This document shows, in pieces, positions 49,510 to 59,913 of a stretch of 64,000 nt of DNA; positions within the stretch are counted from its first letter, which is position 1; every line of letters begins with the position of its first letter. The notes beneath the pieces are model-generated. The model searched no databases. It was given only the letters and a program-made list of their open reading frames with translations, and was not told the DNA's origin. Location: positions 568,501 through 632,500 of the forward strand of contig NZ_CP040676.1 of the NCBI RefSeq assembly GCF_005960665.1, written 5' to 3'. The translations under genes and the position numbers were made by a program. This DNA is from Exiguobacterium mexicanum. GTDB taxonomy: Bacteria > Bacillota > Bacilli > Exiguobacteriales > Exiguobacteriaceae.

Positions 49510-51212
49510 CATACTTTGAATTGACCGATCAATTCGTTCAACTCATCCATTTTTTGTTGGGACATCTCGGTGGCCCGGTTCAACTCACTGAACCGGTCGA
49601 CGGACATCGTCACTTTCTCGGCGATTTCTTGTGTGCCGAGCGCCCCGTTGTTGACCGTGACGGCGACATCTTGGATGACCCCGATCATGTTCGACGTCAA
49701 CTGTTCGAGTTCGACGGCGGCATCGGCGAATTCTGATGCGGTCGTCTCGAATCGGCCGGCGTCCTCACTGTAATGCTCGGCCGCTTCCTCAAGCTGATCA
49801 TAGTCTTTCAACACGTTCGTATCGAGGAAACCGAGCATCTCGCTCGACGTGTCATTTAAATGGTCGACGGAGTGGAGCACGGTCGTCGAGATGGCTTGAA
49901 TCCGTTCGACGGTCGTCCGGCTCGTCTCGGCGAGTTTCCGAATCTCATCGGCGACGACGGCGAACCCGCGTCCCGCTTCACCGGCCCGAGCGGCTTCGAT
50001 CGAGGCGTTCAAGGACAGGAGATTCGTCTGGGCGGCGATGTCGAGGATGTCATTCGTGAGTGTCGCGATTTCCCGGACGGCTTTGGCGTCCTGCATCGCT
50101 TTCTCTAAATTGACACGTGTCGATGACAGGACACTGAGTGCGGACGCTTTCGCCTCGACGGCATGGTCACGCAGGGCGACGGCACGGGCATCGACTTGTG
50201 CGGCCTCGGCTTTTCGCTCGGCGGCCATCGTCACGATGTGGTGAAGCGTCCGTTCCATGTCGGAGGCCGACGCGTTCATCTCTTGTGCACTCGCGGCCGT
50301 CTGTTGCATGCCGGCTGTCAAGTCCTCTGTCGTCGCGGCGGTCGTCGTCATGTACGTATCAAGCGCTTTCAATTCGTCGTACATGTGAGCGGATTGTTCG
50401 GTCACCCCGCGTGACACACCGTTCACTTGAAGGATCAATTGACGGAGGTTGGCGAGGAATTGGTTGAAGTCGCGGGCGAGTCCCGAGAACTCGTCGCGTC
50501 GCTTCACCGGGATGGCGGTCGTCAAATCGCCTTGACTCGTGGCGAGTTCGCGCATCTTCAGTTTGAACTCGTTGAGCGGTTCGAAGATCGAGCGGAAGAT
50601 GAATACCATCATCAATACTGTAAAGACGACAGCCGCAGCCATGATGACCATGAGTGTGAACTGGACTTGCTCGAACAGCGCCGCACCGGATTCCGTGTCA
50701 GACCGAATCGCGTCGCGGTTCAAGTTGACGAGCAGACCGAGCGTGTTCGAGAGGGCGTCGGCGGCAGGTGTCGCCGTGTCCCGGATATAGGCATCGGCTG
50801 CGGCTTGACCGTCCGTGTTCGAGATGCGGACGAGCTCCTCGATATTCGTTTTAAATGTCGTCCATTGGTCCGTCGCTTGATCGAACAGATCCTGGTCGGC
50901 TTTCGTGATGATGGTCGACTCATAACCGCTCATCTGTTGCTCGAGAATCGTGATGCCCGTGTCGAGGTTCGTTTCGACATTTTGCTTCGTCACCTCGTCT
51001 TCGACCAAGGCGTGACGCATCATCTGTTGGCGAATCTCAAGCAGCTGTTTATCGACTTGATGAATTTGGTCCATCCCCGGCACCCACGAGACGTTCATAT
51101 CTTGCTGGGCGGCCTTGGACGCGTTCAATGCATAGAATGAGTAGCCGCTCACCCCGAGCAACAACACGAGCAAGACGGTGAAGGCGACGATCAGTTTGTT
51201 ACGGATTGACAT
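49509..51212 (-). CDS. Methyl-accepting chemotaxis protein
   Basis: A 567-residue membrane receptor. One helix at the N-terminus (about 7-30), an extracytoplasmic four-helix-bundle sensor domain (about 32-185, starting [13 protein letters not shown]), a second helix (about 190-212), a HAMP domain (about 213-265), and a cytoplasmic coiled coil with the signalling tip [39 protein letters not shown] (about 400). Ligand unknown. Start ATG after GAGGATCC. A stand-alone gene; no chemotaxis operon is near. Confidence 0.93.
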   Translation of the reverse strand: MSIRNKLIVAFTVLLVLLLGVSGYSFYALNASKAAQQDMNVSWVPGMDQIHQVDKQLLEIRQQMMRHALVEDEVTKQNVETNLDTGITILEQQMSGYESTIITKADQDLFDQATDQWTTFKTNIEELVRISNTDGQAAADAYIRDTATPAADALSNTLGLLVNLNRDAIRSDTESGAALFEQVQFTLMVIMAAAVVFTVLMMVFIFRSIFEPLNEFKLKMRELATSQGDLTTAIPVKRRDEFSGLARDFNQFLANLRQLILQVNGVSRGVTEQSAHMYDELKALDTYMTTTAATTEDLTAGMQQTAASAQEMNASASDMERTLHHIVTMAAERKAEAAQVDARAVALRDHAVEAKASALSVLSSTRVNLEKAMQDAKAVREIATLTNDILDIAAQTNLLSLNASIEAARAGEAGRGFAVVADEIRKLAETSRTTVERIQAISTTVLHSVDHLNDTSSEMLGFLDTNVLKDYDQLEEAAEHYSEDAGRFETTASEFADAAVELEQLTSNMIGVIQDVAVTVNNGALGTQEIAEKVTMSVDRFSELNRATEMSQQKMDELNELIGQFKV

Positions 51213-51430
51213 AGGGATCCTCCTCGAAAAAAAGAATGCTTCTTTCTAAGCATAATGAGATTGAGGGACGGGCCGAATAGGGGTTTTGGGAAACGAGTCA
51301 ATAGTGTAGGCGGATTTCCTAACTTTTCAAAAAAGACATCAAGATTGGCGAGATGGGATTTTCTTTTTTGTCTTTTAAAAAAGTGGTATGATAATGGACG
51401 ATGTATTGAAAACTGTTGGAGGTGGAACCT

Positions 51431-51721
51431 TTGGCTCGAATCACAGAAGCTGAAGTTCGGCACGTCGCCGGACTCGCCCGACTTGCGATCACAGAAGATG
51501 AAGTGACGCACTTCACGGAGCAATTGACAAAAATCCTCGAGTTCGCTGAGCAACTCGATGAACTCGATACGACGGGCGTCATCCCGACGACCCATGCCCT
51601 AGATTTGAAAAACGTACTACGCAAAGACGAGGTTCGTCCTTCACTTCCACGCGAGGAAGTCGAACGGATGGCACCTGATTGGGAAAACGGCCAAGTTCGT
51701 GTCCCAGCGGTCTTTGAATAA
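51431..51721 (+). CDS. gatC: Glutamyl-tRNA(Gln) amidotransferase subunit C
   Basis: A 96-residue subunit that holds GatA and GatB together in the amidotransferase making Gln-tRNA(Gln) and Asn-tRNA(Asn). Blocks: [31 protein letters not shown] and [16 protein letters not shown]. The TTG at 51431 has TGGAGGTGG just upstream; the frame also opens at a TTG at 51416, which lies before the ribosome binding site. First gene of the gatCAB operon. Confidence 0.95.
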   Translation: MARITEAEVRHVAGLARLAITEDEVTHFTEQLTKILEFAEQLDELDTTGVIPTTHALDLKNVLRKDEVRPSLPREEVERMAPDWENGQVRVPAVFE

Positions 51722-51732
51722 GGAGGCCCTTC

Positions 51733-53175
51733 ATGAGTTTATTTGATCACGGTGTAGCCAAGCTGCATACGCTTATAAAAGAAGGCGAAGTCACGGTATC
51801 CGACCTCGTCAAAGAATCATTTGACCGCATCGAGGCGACCGACGAGAAAATCGGTGCCTTCTTGACGCTCAACGAAGACGCGTTCGAACAAGCGAAACGG
51901 ATGGACGAGCTCGCCAAGACCTCGGACAACCCGCTCTTCGGTTTGCCGATCGGCGTCAAAGACAACATCGTCACGAAAGGGACACGCACGACGTGTGCCT
52001 CGAAGTTCCTCGAGAACTTTGTCCCGGCCCATGACGCGACGGTCGTCGAGCGTCTCCACGACGCCGGTGCCGTCACAATCGGGAAGTTGAACATGGACGA
52101 GTTCGCGATGGGTTCATCGAACGAGAACTCGGCGTTCAAAGTCGTCCGTAACCCGTGGGACACAGACCGTGTACCAGGCGGTTCGTCAGGCGGTTCAGCG
52201 GCAACGGTCGCGGCCGGCCAAGTCCTGTTTAGCCTCGGCTCGGATACGGGTGGCTCGATTCGTCAACCGGCGGCCTATTGTGGCGTCGTCGGGATGAAAC
52301 CGACGTACGGTCTCGTCTCACGTTACGGCCTCGTTGCATTCGCCTCGTCGCTCGACCAAATCGGTCCGCTCACACGTACGGTCGAAGATAACGCCTACTT
52401 GTTGAACGCGATTGCCGGTCATTGCGACATGGACTCGACGTCAGCGACGGTCGACCTTCCGGATTACACGAAATCGCTTCACGGCGACATCAAAGGCATG
52501 AAGCTCGCGCTTCCAAAAGAGTTCATGGCCGAAGGCGTGTCAGACGGTGTCCGCAAACAGATTGAAGAAGCGGTCGAGACGCTTAAGTCGCTCGGTGCGA
52601 CGGTCGAGACGGTCTCGCTCCCGACGGTGAAATATGCGCTCCCGACATACTACTTGCTCGCGTCATCGGAAGCGTCTTCGAACCTCGCCCGGTTTGACGG
52701 CATCCGTTACGGACGCCGCGCCGAGGCCGATGCGCTCGAAGAAGTGTTCACGTACTCGCGCGAACAAGGTTTCGGGGAAGAAGTGAAACGCCGCATCATG
52801 CTCGGTACTTATGCACTCAGCTCGGGTTATTACGATGCGTTCTACAAAAAGTCACAACAGGTCCGCACGCTCATGAAGCAAGACTTTGCGAACGTATTCG
52901 CCGACTACGATGCAATCATCGGACCGACTGCGCCGACGGTCGCGTTCAAACTCGGTGACCAGCTCGAAGACCCACTCACGATGTATGCCAACGATATTAT
53001 GACGATTCCGGTCAACTTGGCGGGCATCCCGGCCATCTCGGTACCGGCCGGCTTGTCAGAAGGCCTCCCGGTCGGTTTACAGATCATCGGGAATCATTTC
53101 AGTGAACCAACACTCTACCGCGTGGCCCATGCTTTTGAACAAGCAAACGGCGGTTTCAAGATGCCACAGCTCTAA
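51733..53175 (+). CDS. gatA: Glutamyl-tRNA(Gln) amidotransferase subunit A
   Basis: A 480-residue amidase that releases ammonia from glutamine. The Ser-cisSer-Lys triad is visible: Lys in [12 protein letters not shown], cis-Ser in [15 protein letters not shown] and the nucleophile Ser in GGSSGGSAA. Full length without unusual changes. ATG after AAGGAGG, 11 bases after gatC. Confidence 0.97.
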   Translation: MSLFDHGVAKLHTLIKEGEVTVSDLVKESFDRIEATDEKIGAFLTLNEDAFEQAKRMDELAKTSDNPLFGLPIGVKDNIVTKGTRTTCASKFLENFVPAHDATVVERLHDAGAVTIGKLNMDEFAMGSSNENSAFKVVRNPWDTDRVPGGSSGGSAATVAAGQVLFSLGSDTGGSIRQPAAYCGVVGMKPTYGLVSRYGLVAFASSLDQIGPLTRTVEDNAYLLNAIAGHCDMDSTSATVDLPDYTKSLHGDIKGMKLALPKEFMAEGVSDGVRKQIEEAVETLKSLGATVETVSLPTVKYALPTYYLLASSEASSNLARFDGIRYGRRAEADALEEVFTYSREQGFGEEVKRRIMLGTYALSSGYYDAFYKKSQQVRTLMKQDFANVFADYDAIIGPTAPTVAFKLGDQLEDPLTMYANDIMTIPVNLAGIPAISVPAGLSEGLPVGLQIIGNHFSEPTLYRVAHAFEQANGGFKMPQL

Positions 53176-53187
53176 GGAGGACGTACG

Positions 53188-54618
53188 ATGAACTTTGAAA
53201 CGATCATCGGGATCGAGGTGCACGCCGAGCTGAGCACGAAGTCGAAGATTTGGTGTGGCTGCTCGCGCACATACGGTGCCGAAACGAATACACAGACGTG
53301 TCCGATTTGTCTCGGACACCCGGGCGTCTTGCCTAAATTGAACGAAGAGGCGGTCAATCTCGCCATCAAGGCCGCGATGGCACTCAACTGCGAAATAGCG
53401 ACCGACACGAAGTTCGACCGCAAGAACTATTTCTATCCGGATACGCCAAAAGCGTACCAAATCTCGCAGTTCGACCAGCCGATTGGTTTCAACGGTCACG
53501 TCGACGTCGAAGTCGACGGTGAGATGAAGCGGTTCCGCATCGAACGCGTCCATCTCGAGGAAGATGCCGGGAAGATGAACCACACGGGCGAGAAACACTC
53601 GGTCGTCGACTTCAACCGGACCGGGTCACCACTCATCGAGATCGTCAGTGAGGCCGACATGCGCTCACCGAAAGATGCTGTCGCTTACCTCGAGCGCTTG
53701 AAAGAAGTGCTCTCGTTCGCGGGCGTCTCGGACGTCAAGATGGAAGAAGGGTCGCTTCGTTGCGACTGTAACATCTCGGTCCGTCCGTTCGGTCAAGAGC
53801 CGTTCGGCACGAAGACGGAGCTTAAAAACTTGAACTCGTTCTCGAACGTCTTGAAGGCGCTCGAGTATGAGGAAGACCGTCACCGCAAACTCCTCATCAC
53901 GGGCGGCGTCATGCGTCAAGAGACGCTCCGTTTTGATGAGGCGGCGAAGAAGACGATCCTCATGCGTGTCAAAGAAGGAGCGGCCGATTACCGCTACTTC
54001 CCAGAGCCGGACCTCGTCCGTCTCGAGATCGATGAGGAATGGAAAGAACGCATCCGCGCCACGCTTCCGGAACTTCCGGTCGCACGTCGCGAACGTTATA
54101 TGAACAACTACGGGCTGTCGGCGTATGACGCCAAGGCGCTCACGTCGACGCGAGAGTTCTCGGACTTCTTCGAAGCGACGACTGCTGCCGGTGCCGAACC
54201 GAAAGCGGCCGCGAACTGGCTCATGGGCGAAGTGCTCGGTCACTTGAACAAATCGGACGATACGATCGAGACGATGAAATTGACGCCGAGCTCGCTCGCG
54301 GAGTTGATTCGTTTGATTGGAGAAGGTACAATTTCTTCGAAGATCGCCAAACGCGTGTTCACAGCCATGATCGAAGAAGGCGCCGAGCCGAAGGCGTACG
54401 TCGAAGCGAACGGTCTCGCCCAAATCTCGGACGAGAACTTGCTCCGCGGCTACATCCTCGACTTGTTCGAAGCGCATCCGCAGATGATTGAAGACTTTAA
54501 GAACGGGAAAGACCGTGCCAAAGGCTTTATCATCGGGCAGATCATGAAGCAGACGAAAGGGATGGCGAACCCGGCACTCCTCGATGGCTTGTTCCACGAA
54601 GAGATCGCCAAACGCTAA
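53188..54618 (+). CDS. gatB: Glutamyl-tRNA(Gln) amidotransferase subunit B
   Basis: A 476-residue kinase-like subunit. The N-terminal cradle domain has [20 protein letters not shown] with the Zn Cys pattern and [13 protein letters not shown], then [19 protein letters not shown]. The YqeY-like tail (about 325-476) ends in [12 protein letters not shown]. Third gene of the operon, 12 bases after gatA; a weak stem-loop follows it. Confidence 0.97.
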   Translation: MNFETIIGIEVHAELSTKSKIWCGCSRTYGAETNTQTCPICLGHPGVLPKLNEEAVNLAIKAAMALNCEIATDTKFDRKNYFYPDTPKAYQISQFDQPIGFNGHVDVEVDGEMKRFRIERVHLEEDAGKMNHTGEKHSVVDFNRTGSPLIEIVSEADMRSPKDAVAYLERLKEVLSFAGVSDVKMEEGSLRCDCNISVRPFGQEPFGTKTELKNLNSFSNVLKALEYEEDRHRKLLITGGVMRQETLRFDEAAKKTILMRVKEGAADYRYFPEPDLVRLEIDEEWKERIRATLPELPVARRERYMNNYGLSAYDAKALTSTREFSDFFEATTAAGAEPKAAANWLMGEVLGHLNKSDDTIETMKLTPSSLAELIRLIGEGTISSKIAKRVFTAMIEEGAEPKAYVEANGLAQISDENLLRGYILDLFEAHPQMIEDFKNGKDRAKGFIIGQIMKQTKGMANPALLDGLFHEEIAKR

Positions 54619-54625
54619 ACAAGCG

Positions 54626-54649
54626 GCGAGGCACTTGTGTCTCGCTTTT
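54626..54649 (+). terminator. Weak stem-loop after gatB
   Basis: GCGAG (54626-54630) and CTCGC (54641-54645) with a ten-base loop and TTTTC. Read-through into the kinase gene is likely. Confidence 0.4.
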
Positions 54650-54679
54650 CGCTCGACTTGAGCATGGGGAGAGAACATT

Positions 54680-55681
54680 ATGCAACGAAAACGCGCACGG
54701 GTCATCTATAACCCGACATCTGGAAAAGAAGTGATCAAACGGGAACTCCCGTACATTTTGAACCGCCTCGAAGATGCGGGTTATGAGACGTCGACGTACG
54801 CGACGAAAGCAATCGGCGACGCGACGCTCGAAGCCGTTCGAGCCGCGGAGGCCGAGTTCGACTTGATTATCGCGGCCGGTGGGGACGGGACGCTGAACGA
54901 GGTCATCTCGGGACTCGCCCCGCTCGACACGCGTCCGACAATCGGGCTCATCCCAGTCGGAACGACGAACGACTTTGCCCGAGCGATGCGGATTCCGCTC
55001 AACGTCGTCGGTGCCCTCGACGTCATCTGTGACGGATTCGAGATGCCGGTCGACCTCGGTGAGATTGAAGGGGAGACAGGGGATATCCACTACTTCATCA
55101 ATATCGCCGGTGGCGGCATCATGACGGAGCTGTCGTACGAGGTGCCGTCGAAACTGAAGACGGCGCTCGGTCAGCTCGCCTATTACGTCAAAGGGATGGA
55201 GAAACTTCCACTCATCAAGCCGACGTATATCGAGCTTGAGCACGACGAGGGCACGTTCAGTGGCGAGGTCATGATTTTCCTCACGTCGAACTCGAACTCG
55301 GTCGGTGGCTTCGAGAAGATTTCACCACACGCCTCACTGAACGACGGACTGTTCGACTTGTTCATCTTGCGCAAGTGTAACTTGTTCGAGTTCATCCACG
55401 TCGTCCGTTTGTTGCTCCGTGGCGAGCACTTGTCGAGTCCGCTCGTCGAGCACGTCAAGACGGGACGCGTCAAGATGAAGACGACGACGGAACGGATGAG
55501 TCTCAACATCGACGGTGAATACGGCGGCGAATGCACGGGCGAGATGCGAAACTTGTTCCGTCACTTGACGGTGCTCGCACCGAACGCGCGCATCCGTGAG
55601 ATGGAAGACTTGAACGCCCAGTATGAACGCGAACAGATGATCAAACAGCTGTTCAACGTGTCAAACGAGAAAGCAGAATGA
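54680..55681 (+). CDS. dagK: Diacylglycerol kinase (DgkB/YegS family)
   Basis: A 333-residue soluble lipid kinase of the DgkB type, phosphorylating diacylglycerol to phosphatidic acid in the lipoteichoic acid cycle. Blocks: RVIYNPTSGKE, AAGGDGTLNEVISGL (nucleotide loop), LIPVGTTNDFARAM, and NIDGEYGGE near the end. The position after gatB and before rlmCD is that of dgkB in B. subtilis, which supports the assignment. ATG after GGGGAGAG. Confidence 0.95.
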   Translation: MQRKRARVIYNPTSGKEVIKRELPYILNRLEDAGYETSTYATKAIGDATLEAVRAAEAEFDLIIAAGGDGTLNEVISGLAPLDTRPTIGLIPVGTTNDFARAMRIPLNVVGALDVICDGFEMPVDLGEIEGETGDIHYFINIAGGGIMTELSYEVPSKLKTALGQLAYYVKGMEKLPLIKPTYIELEHDEGTFSGEVMIFLTSNSNSVGGFEKISPHASLNDGLFDLFILRKCNLFEFIHVVRLLLRGEHLSSPLVEHVKTGRVKMKTTTERMSLNIDGEYGGECTGEMRNLFRHLTVLAPNARIREMEDLNAQYEREQMIKQLFNVSNEKAE

Positions 55682-55685
55682 TTCG

Positions 55686-55714
55686 GCTCGGCGTGGCGCA
55701 CACGCCGAGCTTTT
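55686..55714 (+). terminator. Terminator after the kinase gene
   Basis: Perfect 10-bp stem GCTCGGCGTG / CACGCCGAGC followed by TTTT. Confidence 0.85.
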
Positions 55715-55777
55715 CGTTCGCTTGGAACGGGTATGAACCAATACACACTATTTTTTGAATCGGGAAAGGAGAGACTC

Positions 55778-57142
55778 ATGTTACCAGTCCAAAAAAATGA
55801 CCGTCTCGACGTCCACATCCACGACCTCACACACGAAGGCGCGGGCGTGGCACGCGTCGACGGTTACACGTTGTTCGTCCCGAACGCACTTCCGGGAGAG
55901 ACCGTGGAGATCGTCGTGACGAAGACGAATAAACAGTACGGGTTCGCCCGCTTGATCGATGTGAAGCAAGCGAGTGCGGACCGCGTCGAGCCACCGTGCC
56001 CGATTTTCTATCAGTGCGGGGGCTGTCAGCTCCAACACTTCAGTTACGACGGCCAGCTCCGTCAAAAACGGGACCGTGTCGTCGATGCGTTGAAGCGACT
56101 CGGTCAGTTCGACGTGCCCGTCCACGAGACGATCGGCATGCCGGAACCATGGCGTTACCGCAACAAGGCACAAGTGCCGTTCAAAGACGAGGCCGGTCGC
56201 CTCGTCGCCGGTTTCTATCGTCCACGTTCGCACGATATCGTCGAGATGAAGGAATGTCTCATCCAAGACGAGCGCAACGATGAGGCCGTCCAAGTCGTCC
56301 GTGACGTGCTCGCGGCGCACGGTGTGCCGGCATACGATGAGAAGACCGGGCGCGGCGTCATCCGCCACGTCATGGCCCGTTACGGCTACCATTCGGGTGA
56401 ATTGATGATCGTCCTCATCACGAAGACGACGAAAATCAAAGGCGTGAATGAGATTGTCGCCGACATCTTGAAACGTCTGCCGAACGTGACGTCAATCATG
56501 CAAAACGTCAACCCGGACAAGACGAACGTCATCTTAGGGTCGACGAACAAACTGCTCTACGGACATGAGACGATTGAGGACAAAATCGGCGGACTGACGT
56601 TCACGATTTCCCCGCACTCGTTCTTCCAAGTCAACCCGGTCCAGACAGAAAAACTGTACGGCAAGGCACTCGAGTACGCACAACTCACCGGGACCGAACA
56701 AGTCGTCGACGCCTATTGCGGCATCGGGACGATCAGTCTGTTCCTCGCTCGGAAGGCGGCGCACGTATACGGTGTCGAAGTCGTACCGGAAGCGATCGAG
56801 GACGCGAAACAGAACGCGCTCGTCAATGAGATCGACAACGTGACGTACGCGTGTGGCGCAGCAGAAGATGTATTGCCGCAGTGGAAGAAAGATGGCATCA
56901 ATCCGGACGTCATCGTCGTCGACCCGCCGCGTAAAGGCTGTGCCGAGTCGTTCCTCGAGACGATGGTCGAGATGGCACCGAAGCGGATCGTCTACGTGTC
57001 GTGTAACGTCGCGACGCAGGCGCGCGATATGCGCTATCTTGCGGACCGTGGCTACAAATTAGTCGAAGTCACACCGGTCGACATGTTCCCGCATACGGCG
57101 CATGTGGAGACGGTGGCGTGGTTAGAGAAACAAACTATGTAA
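55778..57142 (+). CDS. rlmCD: 23S rRNA (uracil-5-)-methyltransferase RlmCD-like
   Basis: A 454-residue SAM-dependent m5U methyltransferase. An N-terminal TRAM domain (about 5-60), the Fe-S cluster cysteines CPIFYQCGGCQLQHF plus a fourth in MKECLIQ, the SAM site VVDAYCGIGTISLFLA, VVDPPRKG, and the catalytic Cys in VYVSCNVAT. The position next to dgkB matches YefA (RlmCD) of B. subtilis, which methylates 23S U747 and U1939. ATG at 55778 after GAAAGGAGA; the frame extends to 55733 without a site. Confidence 0.93.
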   Translation: MLPVQKNDRLDVHIHDLTHEGAGVARVDGYTLFVPNALPGETVEIVVTKTNKQYGFARLIDVKQASADRVEPPCPIFYQCGGCQLQHFSYDGQLRQKRDRVVDALKRLGQFDVPVHETIGMPEPWRYRNKAQVPFKDEAGRLVAGFYRPRSHDIVEMKECLIQDERNDEAVQVVRDVLAAHGVPAYDEKTGRGVIRHVMARYGYHSGELMIVLITKTTKIKGVNEIVADILKRLPNVTSIMQNVNPDKTNVILGSTNKLLYGHETIEDKIGGLTFTISPHSFFQVNPVQTEKLYGKALEYAQLTGTEQVVDAYCGIGTISLFLARKAAHVYGVEVVPEAIEDAKQNALVNEIDNVTYACGAAEDVLPQWKKDGINPDVIVVDPPRKGCAESFLETMVEMAPKRIVYVSCNVATQARDMRYLADRGYKLVEVTPVDMFPHTAHVETVAWLEKQTM

Positions 57143-57148
57143 GTTAAA

Positions 57149-57196
57149 AAGCGAGAAAGTTGACCCCTAAACAGGTGTTGATTTTCTCGCTTTTTT
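57149..57196 (+). terminator. rlmCD terminator
   Basis: AAGCGAGAAA (57149-57158) and TTTCTCGCTT (57183-57192) pair perfectly across a 24-base loop with some internal pairing, then a T-run. Confidence 0.85.
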
Positions 57197-57647
57197 GATT
57201 CTTATTAATATTAAGTGGTGATTAATCATATATATCAAAAAGAGGATTTATTGCAAAAAGAATAAACGACAAAAAACTATTTATTCAATGTGATAAATTA
57301 GATTTCAAAATTTGTGGATTGAACGTAGTATAAAAAGAACAAGATGAAGATTTTTAATTGTACTAATGTCAAATAAAGTCTTGAAATAAAACATAAATAT
57401 ATTCAAAAAATGGTAATACAGGTTTTGTAAAGTATAATGAAATAATAAATAAAATTGTTTTATCGATGGGAATAAAACTTTCAAGCTAAGAACTATTTAG
57501 GAAGTGAATCTATAAGCCTAAAAAATTATAGGTGAGTGGGGTCGCCAAATAGTACTAAAACAAGCTAGATTATAGAAATATCAAAAAAATGAAAATAAAG
57601 GAAAAAATAATATAATAAATATTTGAAATGAGAAAGAAGGTAAAAAA
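57197..57647. other. AT-rich upstream part of a probable acquired insert, no gene seen
   Basis: About 450 bases that are far more AT-rich than the surrounding DNA. A TATAAT box at about 57434 may start a transcript. A small hairpin CTATAA-N10-TTATAG lies near 57509-57534. The 5' side is short of ORFs with ribosome binding sites. It could hold the leader of the two small genes downstream. Confidence 0.6.
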
Positions 57648-57974
57648 ATGAATAAAAATGATAAGAACGAATTATCAGTATTAGAAAGTGATTTTCATAA
57701 TAAGGTTTCTGATTTAATGTTAAATTCTCAACAAAATTATAAAATGATGAGTCGTGTAGACGGTACTACTTTAGCTCAAACAGTAAAAAAAGAACTGGAA
57801 ATAGACATGAAAGCTTTGAATATATCAGCAAATGAAATGATTGCGGAGAACGAAGAAGCATCGGATGAAGAGATTGCAATTAAATTGCTAAAAGAGTTTT
57901 CAAAAGATAACACTAACAGACTTCTAAAGAAGATATCGACAGAAATGATTAAAGAAGAATGGTGGAAAAAATAA
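57648..57974 (+). CDS. Uncharacterised 108-residue protein of the AT-rich insert
   Basis: A small, charged, probably all-helical soluble protein (MNKNDKNELSVLESDFHNKVSDLMLNS start; the middle part is rich in Glu and Asn; it ends IKEEWWKK). No signal peptide or membrane helix. Codons are strongly A/T-ending, unlike the neighbours. GAAGG lies upstream of the ATG. I know no family for it. It overlaps the next small gene by its stop codon, so they form one unit; a paired-function (for example toxin and antitoxin, or bacteriocin and immunity) is possible but only by analogy. Confidence 0.7.
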   Translation: MNKNDKNELSVLESDFHNKVSDLMLNSQQNYKMMSRVDGTTLAQTVKKELEIDMKALNISANEMIAENEEASDEEIAIKLLKEFSKDNTNRLLKKISTEMIKEEWWKK

Positions 57975-58150
57975 TGTTTAATCTGTTTCAAGTCATTTTA
58001 AAATTTGTAAAAGGCTTCTTGTTAAATAATAAAGAGCATATAAAAGAAATACTATGGGAACTTCTAATAGATGTGATTAAATATGCAAGAGAAAATCGTA
58101 ATGATGAAAAAAGCGACGCTCAATCAGTTAATCGGGCAAGCAATAAATAA
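57974..58150 (+). CDS. Uncharacterised 58-residue amphipathic protein of the AT-rich insert
   Basis: The ATG overlaps the stop of the preceding gene (TAATG); an in-frame ATG at 57959 is an alternative. The peptide is MFNLFQVILKFVKGFLL followed by NNKEHIKEILWELLIDVIKYAREN and a polar tail. This gives an N-terminal hydrophobic or amphipathic helix that could sit in a membrane, plus a second amphipathic helix. It has no cleavable signal. Size and pattern recall holin-like or small membrane-active peptides, but I cannot assign it. Confidence 0.6.
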   Translation: MFNLFQVILKFVKGFLLNNKEHIKEILWELLIDVIKYARENRNDEKSDAQSVNRASNK

Positions 58151-58380
58151 AAGTTAAGAATGCTGAAAATCATTTTAGGTAATCTATTAAGTAATTAAAT
58201 GAAATAGTAGCATGTAGCCTGGTAGAGGATATTCAAGAAAGTTCACTAATTCTTTTGTGCATCCATATCACAAATCAACATCCGAGAACTGAACAGTTCA
58301 TTGATTTTAATAAGAATCCCATCGTCCTCTTCAAAATAATTGCTTTAAATGTATTGTATCCGATCTGTTGGGTGAAACAG
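58151..58380. other. AT-rich downstream part of the insert, no gene seen
   Basis: About 230 bases with no ORF bearing a ribosome binding site. The composition returns to normal at the dus promoter. No direct repeat marking an insertion boundary was seen by eye. Confidence 0.5.
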
Positions 58381-58409
58381 TTGATACATTCCCGCGTCCA
58401 TAATAAGAT
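58381..58409 (+). promoter_or_regulatory. Promoter of dus
   Basis: TTGATA (58381-58386), exactly 17 bases, TAAGAT (58404-58409), about 50 bases before the start. Confidence 0.65.
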
Positions 58410-58456
58410 AGATAAAGTGATTTTATTGGATTAACTACGAAAGGGAATGATTTGAC

Positions 58457-59464
58457 ATGAAAGAAAACTTCTGGCGCGACTTGCCGCGTCCATTCTTTAT
58501 ACTTGCCCCGATGGAAGACGTGACCGATGTCGTCTTCCGCCACGTCGTCGCCCATGCCGGCCGACCTGACGTGTTTTTCACCGAGTTCGCCAACTCGGAC
58601 AGCTATTGCCATCCAGAAGGGAAAGGCAGCTTGCGTGGACGCTTGACGTTCACCGAGGACGAACAGCCGATGGTCGCCCACATTTGGGGTGACAACCCGG
58701 ATTACTTCCGTGAGATGAGCATCGGCATGGCCGAGATGGGCTATAAAGGCCTCGACATCAATATGGGTTGCCCGGTCCCGAACGTGGCCAAGCGTGGGAA
58801 AGGGAGCGGCCTCATCCTCCGTCCTGACGTCGCAGCCGAACTCATTCAAGCGGCGAAAGCCGGCGGCATCCCGGTCAGCGTCAAGACGCGTCTCGGTTTC
58901 GCGAAGCTCGACGAGTGGCGTGACTGGTTGACGCATCTTTTGAAGCAAGACATCGCCAACTTGTCGATTCACTTGCGCACACGCAATGAGATGAGTAAAG
59001 TCGACGCGCACTGGGAGATGATCCCGGATATCGTCAAACTGCGTGACGAGATTGCACCGGACACGCTCATCACGATTAACGGTGACATCCTTGACCGTCA
59101 AATGGGATTAGAACTCGTCGAGAAATATGGCGTCGACGGCGTCATGATCGGCCGCGGGATTTTCAAGAACCCGTTCGCGTTCGAGAAAGAGCCGCGTGAG
59201 CACTCGATGGAAGAGTACCTCGACTTGCTTCGTCTCCAACTCGATTTGCAAGACAAGTTCCAAGAAGAGGTGCCGCGTTCAATCTCGAACTTGCACCGCT
59301 TCTTCAAGATTTACGTGAAAGGGTTCCGCGGGGCGAGCGACCTCCGTGTGAAGCTCATGGACACGAAATCGACAGACGAAGTGCGGGCGCACCTTGATGC
59401 GTTCGTCGAGAACTATCATAAAGAAGAAGCTGCGCTTGCCGAGGCGGCGTCGACAGTTGAATAA
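58457..59464 (+). CDS. dus: tRNA-dihydrouridine synthase
   Basis: A 335-residue FMN enzyme that reduces uridine in tRNA D-loops. Blocks: [63 protein letters not shown] (active-site Cys) and [13 protein letters not shown]. The RGKGSGLIL stretch replaces the usual G.GAALM but is also seen in other Bacillota Dus proteins. ATG at 58457 after GAAAGGGAATG. Single gene with its own promoter and terminator. Confidence 0.93.
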   Translation: MKENFWRDLPRPFFILAPMEDVTDVVFRHVVAHAGRPDVFFTEFANSDSYCHPEGKGSLRGRLTFTEDEQPMVAHIWGDNPDYFREMSIGMAEMGYKGLDINMGCPVPNVAKRGKGSGLILRPDVAAELIQAAKAGGIPVSVKTRLGFAKLDEWRDWLTHLLKQDIANLSIHLRTRNEMSKVDAHWEMIPDIVKLRDEIAPDTLITINGDILDRQMGLELVEKYGVDGVMIGRGIFKNPFAFEKEPREHSMEEYLDLLRLQLDLQDKFQEEVPRSISNLHRFFKIYVKGFRGASDLRVKLMDTKSTDEVRAHLDAFVENYHKEEAALAEAASTVE

Positions 59465-59471
59465 GTTTTTG

Positions 59472-59504
59472 AAGGGATTCAGTGTATACTGGGTCCCTTT
59501 TTTT
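59472..59504 (+). terminator. dus terminator
   Basis: AAGGGA (59472-59477) and TCCCTT (59494-59499) with CAGT/ACTG inside, then seven Ts. Confidence 0.88.
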
Positions 59505-59540
59505 CTTGTAGTCATCCACCAATTTTTAGGATATACTAAT

Positions 59541-59559
59541 TATATCGGAAGTCGATATA
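59541..59559 (+). promoter_or_regulatory. Probable PadR operator (TATATCG-N5-CGATATA)
   Basis: A perfect 7-bp dyad TATATCG / CGATATA with a 5-base gap lies between a TATACT box (59532-59537) and the padR start at 59587. It shares the CGATAT half-site with the operator region of the other padR gene. Confidence 0.65.
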
Positions 59560-59586
59560 TCGTTAGACGAAGTAAAGGGGACAACT

Positions 59587-59913
59587 ATGGCACAATCAGC
59601 TGGAAGCATCGCCTTGACGGAAGCGGTTTATTACATTTTACTGTCGCTACAAATTCCTAGACACGGATACGGCATCATGCAGTTTGTACAAGAATTGAGC
59701 CACGATCGCGTTCAATTGGCGGCGGGGACCTTGTATGGGGCACTCAGCAGCCTGGTAGAAAAGGGATGGATTGAGGCGGTCGAAGGAGCAAGCGGACGAA
59801 AGAAGGAGTATGTCATCACCATAGATGGACAATCAGTGCTCGAAGCCGAACTTGTTCGCCTTGAAGAGCTCGTCGCAAACGGGAAACAGTGGATTGGAGC
59901 AAACCGATCATGA
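59587..59913 (+). CDS. PadR-family transcriptional regulator
   Basis: A 108-residue PadR winged-helix protein: LTEAVYYILLSLQIPRHGYGIMQFV, recognition region QLAAGTLYGALSSLVEKGWI, wing EGASGRKKEYVITIDGQ, and a short dimerisation helix. The ATG follows AAAGGGG. It overlaps the downstream gene (ATGA). PadR-DUF2812 pairs are common in Bacillota, where the regulator represses the pair and is thought to respond to membrane or antibiotic signals. Confidence 0.93.
   Translation: MAQSAGSIALTEAVYYILLSLQIPRHGYGIMQFVQELSHDRVQLAAGTLYGALSSLVEKGWIEAVEGASGRKKEYVITIDGQSVLEAELVRLEELVANGKQWIGANRS

Noticed and set aside
53665-54705. 346-codon minus-strand ORF across gatB
   Set aside because: Antisense shadow of gatB with Arg/Phe/Asp-rich composition; no start signal.
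58205-58225. tRNA D-arm-like GTAGCCTGGTAGAG
   Set aside because: No acceptor stem, anticodon arm or T-arm can be found around it, so it is a chance match; it was considered as a possible attachment site but no tRNA gene end is present.
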